Positions 8,392 to 16,504 of a stretch of 38,637 nt of DNA are shown here, in pieces. Source of the DNA: an uncultured Clostridia bacterium (GTDB taxonomy: Bacteria > Bacillota > Clostridia > Christensenellales > UBA1242); NCBI GenBank assembly GCA_944377455.1, contig CALWEZ010000041.1:1-38637 (forward strand), given 5' to 3'. Within the stretch, counting starts at the first letter, position 1. The number at the start of each line of letters is the position of its first letter. The notes below the pieces were generated by a model. It was given only the letters and a program-made list of their open reading frames with translations, was not told the origin of the DNA and made no database searches. A program made the translations under genes and the position numbers.

Positions 8392-10116
8392 TTAAATATT
8401 TCGCGACGAGTGGCAAGTTAGTAGTATTATTTGATATTTTTGCGATAAACTTTTCAAAATCTGCCTTGCAATAAGTAAATTTTTGTCGTCTAAGTTCACA
8501 AAAGGGTCGTCTAAAATTATGAAAGGTTTTTCTTTATCAAACACCAAATCGATGAGTGCAAATCGCTTGCAAATCTCTGTTAGGTCTTGCACGCCAGCAC
8601 TCAAATATCCTTCTTCCAGCATATTTTGTTTTAAGTGGACATCCAAATTTCCGTCCACAACAAGTTCGTCACTTGTTATAAATTTTTTATAAAACTCGTC
8701 AAACTTTTGCTGAACAGGCTGAACATATCTCGACGATAAATTCTCAGAAGAGGTCAAAAGAAAGTTTTGCGTCGTCTCTAAAAGTTTAATTTTATTGTTT
8801 AACTCTTCGCTCTTTTCTGTGTCCGCTTGCAGTTTGTCATCGCACTCAGTTATCGGCAAACTGTCTAATTCGTTTTGATAATGTTTTAGGTCGTTCTCTC
8901 TTTCAACAACACCTCTTTGAGCGTCATTGATTTTGCTGACAACTTCTTCATAGTAGTTGACAAAACTCCGCGGTGAACCACCAAAAAGCAAATTAATTTG
9001 ATTATCAATCTTCTTAATTTCTTCTTCTTTTTGCTTTATTTTTTCAGTTTTTTCCGCATTTTTATCAAAAAATTCACTTTTTTTCAATTTATTTTCATTT
9101 TTTAAGCGAATTTTTTGCTTTTTTTGTTTTAAGAAGATAACGAGCATTACAATTCCTAAAACAAATAACACTGGACAAGTCACCACGAAAGCGATAAAAT
9201 CAAGCGCAAAAAATAGCCCTATCGACGCCACTGACAACACAAAGAAAAGGATAGAAAAAACTAATGCCGTCTTTTTAACCTTAGGCGTTTCTTCTTTTTC
9301 TTCCACTTGCGGTTCAGCATCTTCGACTTCTTTTAAAGTTTCATTAAGATACATCATGGTCGCGCTTTTTTCAGCCGACAGTTTTTCATATTCCTTTTGT
9401 TTAGCATCCAACTCTTCTTTAATATGTTGATAAGATTTTAATTTCTCCTCATATTCAGCAAGATTATTTTTTGCGATGCTAATTTTATTTGTTAGCGCAT
9501 TTTCTTTTAATTGCAACTCTCTGAATCTCGCTTTGTCACTTTCAAGGTTCAAAGTTTTAAGTTCGCTTTTCAGTTCTCTTATCTTTTGCTTAATTTTCTC
9601 AACAGCCTTAGATAGCGCATCAACATCATCGCCATAAAGTTTGCCTGTTGAGAGCGACGCCTTTATGTCGTCATTGATTTCGCTTGGCAGTTCCTTTTGC
9701 CCAAAGAATATTGTCGCGTCAAACGTTTCCTTTCCAACGCCGAAAAGTTCGCGCCCAATGTTTGAAGAATATGCGTCGCTCTTCAAGTTGTTTTCAGCGT
9801 TATATAGATAAAACTCATCAAGCGTGGTGGTTCGATTGAAAACACGCCTAATCTTAAACACACCCTTTTCTGAAACAAACACAAGCTCTCCACCAAACTT
9901 TCCGCCCTCAAAAGGCTGATATTTGGTGCGGTCGGTGAGTTTACTATTTTTTCTCGCATTTGCGCCAAGTCCATAAAACATCGCTTTGATAAAAGAGGCA
10001 AGCGTGGTTTTCCCATAGCCATTTTTCTCGCAAATTGAGGTTATATTTTCCTTAAAGGACACATCAACATTTTTTAATTTTCCAAACGCGTCTATGTGGC
10101 AAGATATCAATTTCAT
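8392..10116 (-). CDS. YhaN-like SMC/Rad50-type AAA ATPase with a membrane-spanning middle
   Basis: An ABC-type ATPase head split by a coiled coil, the partner of the nuclease directly upstream. The Walker A loop is EKNGYGKTT (residues 30-38), with FFGQKELPSEIND near 137-149 (Q-loop region), coiled coil from about 165 to 265, two adjacent hydrophobic helices near 283-305 and 307-329, a second coiled coil to about 450, a signature-like LSAGVQDLTEICKRFAL and Walker B IILDDPFVNLDD. Length is 574 residues, against roughly 960 for B. subtilis YhaN as I recall it, so the arms are short. The ATG overlaps the stop of the upstream gene in an ATGA, so the two are translationally coupled. Two membrane helices in the hinge place it at the membrane. 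Confidence 0.85.
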   Translation of the reverse strand: MKLISCHIDAFGKLKNVDVSFKENITSICEKNGYGKTTLASFIKAMFYGLGANARKNSKLTDRTKYQPFEGGKFGGELVFVSEKGVFKIRRVFNRTTTLDEFYLYNAENNLKSDAYSSNIGRELFGVGKETFDATIFFGQKELPSEINDDIKASLSTGKLYGDDVDALSKAVEKIKQKIRELKSELKTLNLESDKARFRELQLKENALTNKISIAKNNLAEYEEKLKSYQHIKEELDAKQKEYEKLSAEKSATMMYLNETLKEVEDAEPQVEEKEETPKVKKTALVFSILFFVLSVASIGLFFALDFIAFVVTCPVLFVLGIVMLVIFLKQKKQKIRLKNENKLKKSEFFDKNAEKTEKIKQKEEEIKKIDNQINLLFGGSPRSFVNYYEEVVSKINDAQRGVVERENDLKHYQNELDSLPITECDDKLQADTEKSEELNNKIKLLETTQNFLLTSSENLSSRYVQPVQQKFDEFYKKFITSDELVVDGNLDVHLKQNMLEEGYLSAGVQDLTEICKRFALIDLVFDKEKPFIILDDPFVNLDDKNLLIARQILKSLSQKYQIILLTCHSSRNI

Positions 10117-11207
10117 AGCAGTATATCCTCCCCTTTAAGCGCCGATAGGCCAATGTTCGCCACCTTCTCTTTTTCTAAATCGGAGAGATTGCTGTCGAAC
10201 ACTTCCTTCAAAAACTCGCTTTTTAAAGAAAGTTTGTCGTCTTTGTAACTCTCAAAATCATAAAGCGTGGTTGTTTCGTCAACTATGTCTAAATAGAAAA
10301 ACTTGCCATATAGGTTTTGCTTAATTAATTCCACTTGCACAGGGTTATCTTCGGTATGTTTGCCCTTTAATATAATCTTCACAAGGTCAGTTTTAGAAAG
10401 TTTTGAAGCAATTTCTTCCACCTTCTGCATAACTTGAAAATGATTGACATCTGGCGTGATTGTAAGTTCAATCTTCCTATAATCATACTTGCTGAAAGGG
10501 ATAAACTCGCGTTTAAATTTTTGTCCGTCTATATCTAAAAGATAAAAGCCCTTTTTCTCTCCGATTTTCACAGCATCGTTAAAACTTTTGCCTTCCAAAC
10601 ATCCGCTATACTGCCAAATTCCACGATTGTCAATCTTGCCATCCTGCCTTAAATGGATGTGCCCAAGTGCTAGATAGTCAATATTTCTCCCTTGCAAATT
10701 GTTTGTGTAGACGCCGTTAAAATATTCGTCAGTCGCGTTGATAGGTTGATGAAGCATCAAAATATTGAACCTATTTTTATCAAAATCAATGGAAGTATAG
10801 AAAAGATTATGCACATATCTAGATAGCGACGCACCACCTACCACAACATTTTCGCCTATATCGACCTTAGAAAAATTCTCTTTAAAAAGGATAAAATTTT
10901 TTGGCATTTCGTCGTCTGCAAAAGGGCAAAAGTTGGCGTCATGATTACCCCAAATATAGAAAAATTTGATGTTAGGATGACTTAACACCGCCTTTTTAAA
11001 CAAATTTACAGAATTTTTACTCGGCGAAGGCACATCAAAGGTATCTCCACATAGAAGAATTGCACTCACGCCGTTTGTTTCAGCATACTGCACCAAATCA
11101 AAAAAGTTTTGAAGAAGTTGATTTCTCTTCAATTTTCTCTCATCCGCGCCCAGCCCTTTCAATTCTTTAATATCAATATGAATATCCGCACAATGAATTA
11201 TTTTCAT
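10113..11207 (-). CDS. YhaO-like metallophosphoesterase (SbcD/Mre11-type nuclease)
   Basis: All calcineurin-type phosphoesterase motifs are present: CADIHID (D-x-H), LLCGDTFD (GD), YIWGNHD (GNHD), LHQP and LALGHIH (GHxH). Two metals bound by these residues would cut DNA ends, as in Mre11/SbcD, with the YhaN-like ATPase as partner. At 364 residues it is close to the family's usual size. There is no ribosome binding site; an extended -10 box lies seven bases before the ATG, so the mRNA is predicted to be leaderless, and the second gene is then reached by the ATGA overlap. In Bacillus the neighbouring yhaM nuclease belongs to the set, but it is not here. Confidence 0.88.
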   Translation of the reverse strand: MKIIHCADIHIDIKELKGLGADERKLKRNQLLQNFFDLVQYAETNGVSAILLCGDTFDVPSPSKNSVNLFKKAVLSHPNIKFFYIWGNHDANFCPFADDEMPKNFILFKENFSKVDIGENVVVGGASLSRYVHNLFYTSIDFDKNRFNILMLHQPINATDEYFNGVYTNNLQGRNIDYLALGHIHLRQDGKIDNRGIWQYSGCLEGKSFNDAVKIGEKKGFYLLDIDGQKFKREFIPFSKYDYRKIELTITPDVNHFQVMQKVEEIASKLSKTDLVKIILKGKHTEDNPVQVELIKQNLYGKFFYLDIVDETTTLYDFESYKDDKLSLKSEFLKEVFDSNLSDLEKEKVANIGLSALKGEDILL

Positions 11208-11214
11208 AGAATAT

Positions 11215-11242
11215 ATTATATCAAAAACAAAACTAAAAGCAA
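11215..11242 (-). promoter_or_regulatory. Extended -10 promoter of the YhaO/YhaN pair, predicted leaderless
   Basis: Minus strand TGATATAAT gives an extended -10 (TATAAT at 11220-11215) with a weak -35 TTGCTT (11242-11237) at 16 bp. Seven bases separate it from the ATG at 11207, leaving no room for a ribosome binding site. Confidence 0.72.
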
Positions 11243-11270
11243 AACGATATGATAACTATGTCGTTAAAAT

Positions 11271-11876
11271 TTAAAAATCATTTTCCAAAACATTTGGAAA
11301 TAACTTGTAAAGATTGTAGCCGAGTTTTTCGTCAAAATATTTCTTTAATTTTTGCGCTTCCTTAATATGATAAACTGTGTTTGAAAAAACACCATATCGC
11401 GTTATCAGGTTGACAAGCCTTTGTTCCATAAACATAACCTTTTGCGTGCACATCAAATCGCAAAGGTTGATAAGTTTTTCATATTCGTTATACTCATGAT
11501 TTTTCACAAAATCTCTCACAAACTTATATGTAGGGCGTTTTTTATTTGGCAGTCCGCCCGCCACACAGTTTATATCATTGTTAAGATAGGAATGCGTCAA
11601 GCAAACATCGGCGTATTCCTCACCATATCCCAAACTTAAAATATACTTGTAGCCACCATACCCATGCGGAATTACACCTGGCCCATATCCATTCCGCTTG
11701 CCGATGTCGTGAATGTAGCCGAGTGTTTTTGCCATATCTTCATCCATACCAAGTGCCTTTGCAATGACGCCCGCCGTGTTACCAACACATATGGAATGTT
11801 CAATCCAATAATCATCCTTTGCCATTCCGCGCGAGTTATTTAAAAGTTCCAACGCCTTTTCACTTGTAAGTTGCAT
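11271..11876 (-). CDS. HD-domain phosphohydrolase
   Basis: A 201-residue HD-superfamily protein: His in IEHSICV near residue 27, the metal-binding HDIG pair in LGYIHDIGKRNGYG near 54-63, a downstream His in CLTHSYLN, and Asp in LINLCDLM. This fits nucleotide or phosphate-ester hydrolases of the HDIG group. AAGGAG lies six bases before the ATG. It is the last gene of a probable operon with a nucleoside hydrolase (16-base gap) and a HAD nucleotidase, which suggests a role in nucleotide turnover; the exact substrate cannot be told. Confidence 0.85.
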   Translation of the reverse strand: MQLTSEKALELLNNSRGMAKDDYWIEHSICVGNTAGVIAKALGMDEDMAKTLGYIHDIGKRNGYGPGVIPHGYGGYKYILSLGYGEEYADVCLTHSYLNNDINCVAGGLPNKKRPTYKFVRDFVKNHEYNEYEKLINLCDLMCTQKVMFMEQRLVNLITRYGVFSNTVYHIKEAQKLKKYFDEKLGYNLYKLFPNVLENDF

Positions 11877-11892
11877 AGTTTTCTCCTTTTAG

Positions 11893-12768
11893 TTACAGCC
11901 CCATTTTCATAAAAAAATCTTTAAACACCGCTTGCCTGTCAACAAAATTCGCAAAAGTGACTTTATGCCTGCCTTTTGTTTGTTTATACGACAAATCTTC
12001 CAATATCTCTGGACAACTTATTTCCTTATAACCAAACCAACTTTGATTTAAGCAAAACGCCACCGCACTCATATCCCATAACACCTTGCTTTCGCCGATT
12101 TTGTCGCTTTCGTTCTTATGTCGATGTTTTTTGCAGTTCTTAAATATTTCGCACAAATATCTTCCAATTTCGCCACTATCTTTTAAATAATACTCAAGTT
12201 CAAAAATTGTTGTTTGAAGATAACTTGCCACATTTTTGCATGGAATAACAGTGAGAGAGACTTCTGAATTAAACACAAACCTAACCGCATCAACATCCTG
12301 CCTAAAGTTGTATTCGTCATTTTTGTCTTGCAAAAAACTGTGTCCGCCAAGCCAAACAACATCAATTTTAGTTGCAATATCCGGCGCGTGATAGAGAGCA
12401 AGTGCCACATTTGTTATCGCACCAATGGCGATGACTGTGATATGCTCAAACCTTCTTGCAAGTTCGATTATCTTTTTCGAGGCAGGATTGGGTTCTCGGC
12501 TCTCAAAAAAGTAGTGCTTTGCGCCTTTTAAAACCTTCTTTTTATATTTTTCCAAACCAAGCATATCCAAAATCTTTATCGCGGTGTTAAACGAAAGGTC
12601 TGTGCCTTCACCTATTGTTTCCACTGGCATAAACGAACTTTTTTTGAAAGGTGCGATTGTGATTGCCTGCACATCCACTTCGCTCAGCGATTTCATAAGA
12701 TAGACAAGCGCAAACTGGTCATCGATTTCATTTGATATGTCGGTGTCTAAAACAACAATTTTCTTCAT
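11893..12768 (-). CDS. Nucleoside hydrolase (inosine-uridine preferring type)
   Basis: Splits the N-glycosidic bond of ribonucleosides to base and ribose. The calcium-binding N-terminus is DTDISNEIDDQFAL (residues 8-21), which keeps the D-x-D and the DD of the family but has Ser-Asn-Glu between them. AIGAITNVALAL near residue 115, WLGGHSF, NFRQDVDAVRF (family form NFxxDPxAA) and WDMSAVAFCL near 232 follow the usual order. A GGAG site lies about six bases before the ATG. Its neighbours are a HAD nucleotidase upstream and an HD hydrolase downstream, a sensible set for nucleotide salvage. Confidence 0.9.
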   Translation of the reverse strand: MKKIVVLDTDISNEIDDQFALVYLMKSLSEVDVQAITIAPFKKSSFMPVETIGEGTDLSFNTAIKILDMLGLEKYKKKVLKGAKHYFFESREPNPASKKIIELARRFEHITVIAIGAITNVALALYHAPDIATKIDVVWLGGHSFLQDKNDEYNFRQDVDAVRFVFNSEVSLTVIPCKNVASYLQTTIFELEYYLKDSGEIGRYLCEIFKNCKKHRHKNESDKIGESKVLWDMSAVAFCLNQSWFGYKEISCPEILEDLSYKQTKGRHKVTFANFVDRQAVFKDFFMKMGL

Positions 12769-12851
12769 AAAAACTCCATAACTAAAAACAATATGTATCT
12801 TTTAAAAAATTGGAAAATTAGAAAGTTGAAAATAATAAATAATAAGTCAAA

Positions 12852-13433
12852 TTAACTATTCTTTGCGTATTTCGAAACAACTTCATAAATATTTTTCCAA
12901 CTTGTAACATAAGGAAGATTGCCTTTCAATCTCCAGTTATATCTGGTAATCACAAGGTAGCAGTTTATGCCATTCTCTCGCATAATTTTGCATTTTACTA
13001 CTCTATCGTCAAACATCAAATCGACCTTATAATTTTTGCACTCTTCCACTTTTTCTGGCGTTTTTGACAAGACAAGTTTTGTGTAGTTGATGTTTTTACT
13101 TTTCAGCCAGTCCGTGGTTGTTTTAAATGGCTCAACATAGTGCGGATATGCTCTATGGCTTATTAAGATTAGTCGATGTCCATCTTCAAGCATCTTGTCC
13201 ATACATTTTTTGCAATTTCTTCTTACCTTCAAGTTCTTTGCAATGCGTTCCATGTTGTTATTATAAAACTCGTCAATTTCTTCCCTCGACCAATCAAACA
13301 TTTCAGGCACGCCGTCCGCATCTTTATTGACAATTCCCCTATTTCTTTTCTTCTTGTCTTCCAAAAAACATTCTTTTAAAACACCTTCGTCAAAGTCACT
13401 AATCACCTTATCAATATCAATTCCTATAACCAT
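12852..13433 (-). CDS. HAD-superfamily 5'-nucleotidase-like protein (YqfW type)
   Basis: A 193-residue HAD protein: nucleophile motif GIDIDKVISDFD (D-x-D near residues 5-7), LILISHRAYPHYVE for motif II, a lysine region LVLSKTPEK and DLMFDDRVVKC for motif IV. This fits the nucleotidase group containing YqfW and 5'(3')-deoxyribonucleotidases. Two starts are possible: GTG 13439 and ATG 13433. The GGAG (13442-13439) overlaps the GTG itself and is five bases before the ATG, so 13433 is chosen. First gene of the nucleotide-turnover operon, 83 bases before the nucleoside hydrolase. Substrate not known. Confidence 0.8.
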   Translation of the reverse strand: MVIGIDIDKVISDFDEGVLKECFLEDKKKRNRGIVNKDADGVPEMFDWSREEIDEFYNNNMERIAKNLKVRRNCKKCMDKMLEDGHRLILISHRAYPHYVEPFKTTTDWLKSKNINYTKLVLSKTPEKVEECKNYKVDLMFDDRVVKCKIMRENGINCYLVITRYNWRLKGNLPYVTSWKNIYEVVSKYAKNS

Positions 13434-13498
13434 TGCCACTCCTAAACTGTTATTTGCAACTTTTTAACCCAACAAGTTTACAAATACACTTGAAAATT

Positions 13499-13527
13499 AT
13501 TATATCATAAGCAAAAAATAAAGTCAC
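13499..13527 (-). promoter_or_regulatory. Promoter of the nucleotidase / nucleoside hydrolase / HD operon
   Basis: Minus strand TATAAT (13504-13499), preceded by TGA, with GTGACT (13527-13522) 17 bases upstream. Distance to the ATG is about 65 bases. Confidence 0.65.
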
Positions 13528-13538
13528 TTAAAATGGCA

Positions 13539-13571
13539 TAAAAAAATTTATAAGCCGAAACTTATAAATTT
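13539..13571 (-). terminator. Terminator of yajC
   Basis: A perfect 11-bp stem, AAATTTATAAG (13571-13561) with CTTATAAATTT (13554-13544) and a six-base loop, is followed on the minus strand by a T run. It directly follows yajC and precedes the next promoter. Confidence 0.85.
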
Positions 13572-13579
13572 CTCGTTCA

Positions 13580-14065
13580 TTATTTTTTAGATTTTTTTGT
13601 TTTTTTAGTGTCTTTAGTTTCTGCGTCTTCAACCACTTCTGCCTCGGCAGTTTCTTCCTTTGAAGGAGTTTCAATAGCAACCTTTTCTTCTTTATTTTTC
13701 TCTTTTTTAGCCTCTTTCTTTTCAAGTTTAGCCTTTTCCTCTTCCTCTTTCTTTAAAGCTTCGGCTTTAAGTTCTTCTTCGCTCTTGAAAACGGTGTAGA
13801 TAGCATAGGCGTCAACTGCTAAATAACTCTTTTCTTTTCCGCCTGTTTCGATAACAACAAGTTTTTGAGTTTCGTCAAATTTAAGTTCAGTAATTGTTCC
13901 ATACACACCGCTTGTTGTCAGCACCTTATCGCCCACTTTAAGCGAATTAGTCTGCTCCTGAATTTTTTGTGTTTCCTTTTTGTTTTTGCTGTTCATCATG
14001 ATAGGAAGAGCAATCAACATCAAAACAACAATACCTATTAAAACATAGTTTACGATATTTTCCAT
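13580..14065 (-). CDS. yajC: Preprotein translocase accessory subunit YajC, with a long charged tail
   Basis: YajC associates with the SecDF part of the Sec translocase. The protein has one N-terminal membrane helix (residues about 5-25, VLIGIVVLMLIALPIMM), the basic/Asn stretch NSKNKKETQKIQEQ and the conserved soluble core LKVGDKVLTTSGVYGTITEL (near 42-61). The usual YajC is about 90-110 residues; this one has 161, the extra being a Lys/Glu-rich low-complexity tail from about residue 98. AAGGAG precedes the ATG and touches the stop codon of a 24-codon membrane ORF. No secD or secF is in the window. Confidence 0.93.
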   Translation of the reverse strand: MENIVNYVLIGIVVLMLIALPIMMNSKNKKETQKIQEQTNSLKVGDKVLTTSGVYGTITELKFDETQKLVVIETGGKEKSYLAVDAYAIYTVFKSEEELKAEALKKEEEEKAKLEKKEAKKEKNKEEKVAIETPSKEETAEAEVVEDAETKDTKKTKKSKK

Positions 14066-14076
14066 TTTATTCTCCT

Positions 14077-14151
14077 TTATTTAAAATAGAACCCCATTAA
14101 AAGGATTAAGAAAATCACACAAAGCGGAATGGCTAGTTCGTTGATGCCCAT
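14077..14151 (-). CDS. 24-residue single-helix membrane peptide upstream of yajC
   Basis: ATG 14151 follows AAGGAG by a normal distance and reads MGINELAIPLCVIFLILLMG then FYFK, a single hydrophobic helix with a short polar start and one C-terminal lysine. Its TAA (14079-14077) runs into the AGGAG of yajC, so the two are almost certainly translated from one mRNA. It is much too short for ordinary gene calling. The tight coupling to yajC suggests a small translocase-associated or membrane-insertion role, which is inference; I do not recognise the peptide. Confidence 0.7.
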   Translation of the reverse strand: MGINELAIPLCVIFLILLMGFYFK

Positions 14152-14270
14152 GAAATTTTCTCCTTTTAATAGTAACATAGTTTACTAAAATTTTCCAAAC
14201 GAAATTAAGCGAAAAATGAAATTTTTAAAAATAATTTGACAATTCGCCTTTGCTAACTCTTTCAAAGAAA

Positions 14271-14299
14271 ATTTTACCACAAAACTTTACCCCTGTCAA
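14271..14299 (-). promoter_or_regulatory. SigA promoter of the small ORF-yajC operon
   Basis: Minus strand TTGACA (14299-14294), 17 bases, TAAAAT (14276-14271). It leaves a leader of about 110 bases before the small ORF, in which I see no known riboswitch. The rest of the 313-base gap 14152-14464 is AT-rich, with a weak hairpin near 14370. Confidence 0.8.
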
Positions 14300-14464
14300 G
14301 AGTGAAAATTTAGACAATTTTTTTACTTATTTTATGTTTTTAAAGAGAATAATTAATAGTTAATCAAAGTTTCTAAATTTTGAAACTAAGAAAAACATAT
14401 TTTTATTTTAAAAACCAAAATACTTATTTGAAATTTCAAGGTGAAAAAATAAATTTATAACGCC

Positions 14465-16426
14465 TTAATCCACAACTTCATCATAGGTAAAGCCATTTTT
14501 ACATAAAAAGGTATGCATCTTTAATTTCTTTGCTGGCAATATATCTGTTTTGTAACTGTTGCCTATAACCATAACCTCGTCAGGCTCTAATTTGTTTTTC
14601 TCTAAAATCTCTCTATAAAGATGTTCTTTGGTTATGTCATTCTCAGGAAAATCATTTGTCAAAATATCTTCAAAAAAGGTGTGGTCAATTTTGTAATATT
14701 CCATGAATGCTCTAATGTCGGATTTGGTGGAGTTGGACACGATATACATTTTTCCTCCAAGCCTTTGACATTGTTTACGAAACTTTTTAAGTTCGCTTTT
14801 TGGTATTGCCTCACCCTTTTTCCCTTCTTCATTCAAAACAATGCGCTTTCCGTATCTCCACTCATTATACGCTTTTGAACTACCTTCCGTCTTTAAAAAA
14901 AGTTTTACAATATCTTGCCCAGAGTCAATACGCTTCGTACCTAATACATTTTGCAATAATTCCGTAAATTCTTTGTCGCTATAATCACTAAAATGATTTC
15001 TTACCCACTCATTTCTCTCTTTGTTCCACTGCTTCCAACTGACATTATAGTAAAGTGTGTCATCAAAGTCGAAGATAAAGCACTTAATCTTGTTTGAAAA
15101 TAAATTCGGATCCTTTTGAATGTTACTAAGCCATTTCCCGTGCTTGTAAATTATTAGATAAAGTACTGTAAATATGATATCAGGAAGCGCAATCATAAAA
15201 TAGACAAAATAGGTATTATCTGGAAGATAGTTTGTAATAAAACACAACATCACACACCAAATCGTATAAAACACACTGCAACATATCATCACCAAATTTT
15301 CCTTTCCGCCAAGCCTTAAAAGATAGGATGACATAGTCCACGAAAAGAAGCGGAAGAGATGAATAAGCACATAGCATGGTAAAACATAAAACATAGCTAA
15401 AAAATATTCATCATTCACACCAATTGCGATTGGGTAGATAAGTGCAAGCGAAAGAATAGCATAGAAAATATAAAGAACAAGCACTCCTAAAAGCAAGTTT
15501 TTGGCGTGATATTTTGCTTTTTCAAAATCATCTTTCCCAAGCGCTCTTGTAATTTCAATGGCACAGATAACTCTATAAGCCATAAAGAAACAATTTAAAA
15601 TATCAAGCACGCTTTCGAGATAAGAATAGGTGTTGAAAAGCATATCGCTTGTGCGAAGAAGATATATGCTTGTGGCAAAATACCCCACCTCCCAAACCAC
15701 TTCGGCAAAAAAGTTTGAAAAAAGGATTGTCCACTGCTTTTTGGTGAATGAGATAGGCACAAATTTAAAAACATTAATATTAAAGCCACTGCGTTTTAAA
15801 AGCACAACATAGTAAAGAACAAAAAGTAGCACCCCGCTTAAAACATAAACTATGGCGATATAATTAAGCATGAATGAGCCGATAAAATACAGAAGCAAAA
15901 AGCCGATAATGACAAAGATATAACTTAGCGATGTGGAGAGAAAAGATAATTTAAAAATATTCAACTGGTCTAAAGTGTCTTCTAAATATCCTGACAGGCA
16001 CGAGAAGAAGAAGTAGGCACACATGATGTAATAGAAGGTATAGTCAGTCGGCACGAAACTTGTTATCGTTTCCATAAAAAATCTAGGAAAAATCGCAAGT
16101 ATCGCCGTCATAACACTTGCCAAAATCAAAATCAACTCAAAGCCCATTTTTACAGATTTTTCCACTCTGCTTTTTATGGAGATGTTTTGATTAACCATGA
16201 TGTTTGTGCCTTGACTGACACCAAAAGCAATCATTGAAGCAAAGTAGTTGAGCGACAAAAAGGCGTTGAGATAGGTTAGTTCGTAAACTCCAAGCAAATT
16301 AGAAATAATTGAGATAATAGCGGACAAAATTGCCACCATAATACCCTTGATAAGCAAAAACTTACCCTTTTTAAGAGTGCCGAAAAAATATTTAAAAAAT
16401 CCCTTTGTTTTTGCGACCGCTGTCAT
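14465..16426 (-). CDS. MATE-like multidrug/flippase-type transporter fused to a HAD-superfamily hydrolase
   Basis: Residues 1 to about 435 form twelve or so hydrophobic helices in the MATE/MOP-flippase pattern, including the early SQGTNIMVNQN segment that recalls the Q-G-x-x-x-x-x-Q element of MATE proteins. From residue 449 a soluble HAD domain follows: FIFDFDDTLYYN (nucleophile Asp453, acid Asp455, Thr457), MYIVSNSTKSD for motif II and MVIGNSYKTD near 619-628, where the usual GDS is GNS. Total length is 653 residues. The frame is continuous with no sign of a sequencing join. There is no ribosome binding site; a promoter six bases from the ATG predicts a leaderless mRNA. The fusion suggests transport coupled to removal of a phosphate group, but no substrate can be named. 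Confidence 0.82.
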   Translation of the reverse strand: MTAVAKTKGFFKYFFGTLKKGKFLLIKGIMVAILSAIISIISNLLGVYELTYLNAFLSLNYFASMIAFGVSQGTNIMVNQNISIKSRVEKSVKMGFELILILASVMTAILAIFPRFFMETITSFVPTDYTFYYIMCAYFFFSCLSGYLEDTLDQLNIFKLSFLSTSLSYIFVIIGFLLLYFIGSFMLNYIAIVYVLSGVLLFVLYYVVLLKRSGFNINVFKFVPISFTKKQWTILFSNFFAEVVWEVGYFATSIYLLRTSDMLFNTYSYLESVLDILNCFFMAYRVICAIEITRALGKDDFEKAKYHAKNLLLGVLVLYIFYAILSLALIYPIAIGVNDEYFLAMFYVLPCYVLIHLFRFFSWTMSSYLLRLGGKENLVMICCSVFYTIWCVMLCFITNYLPDNTYFVYFMIALPDIIFTVLYLIIYKHGKWLSNIQKDPNLFSNKIKCFIFDFDDTLYYNVSWKQWNKERNEWVRNHFSDYSDKEFTELLQNVLGTKRIDSGQDIVKLFLKTEGSSKAYNEWRYGKRIVLNEEGKKGEAIPKSELKKFRKQCQRLGGKMYIVSNSTKSDIRAFMEYYKIDHTFFEDILTNDFPENDITKEHLYREILEKNKLEPDEVMVIGNSYKTDILPAKKLKMHTFLCKNGFTYDEVVD

Positions 16427-16432
16427 TTTTTT

Positions 16433-16461
16433 ATCTTAACATAACAAAAATTTTAAGTCAA
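16433..16461 (-). promoter_or_regulatory. Promoter of the MATE-HAD gene, predicted leaderless
   Basis: Minus strand TTGACT (16461-16456), exactly 17 bases, TAAGAT (16438-16433), then six A residues and the ATG at 16426. No Shine-Dalgarno sequence fits between them. Confidence 0.75.
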
Positions 16462-16477
16462 ATATTTTGGATATATA

Positions 16478-16504
16478 AAGAAAAAAGAAGAGATAATCTT
16501 CTTT
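16478..16504 (-). terminator. Terminator of thrS
   Basis: An 8-bp stem AAAGAAGA / TCTTCTTT (16504-16497 with 16491-16484), loop of five, followed by a T-rich run on the minus strand. It overlaps the thrS stop codon. Confidence 0.72.

Noticed and set aside
14370-14400. Hairpin AGTTTC / GAAACT as terminator of the MATE-HAD gene
   Set aside because: Only a six-base AT-rich stem with no clear T run; too weak to call.
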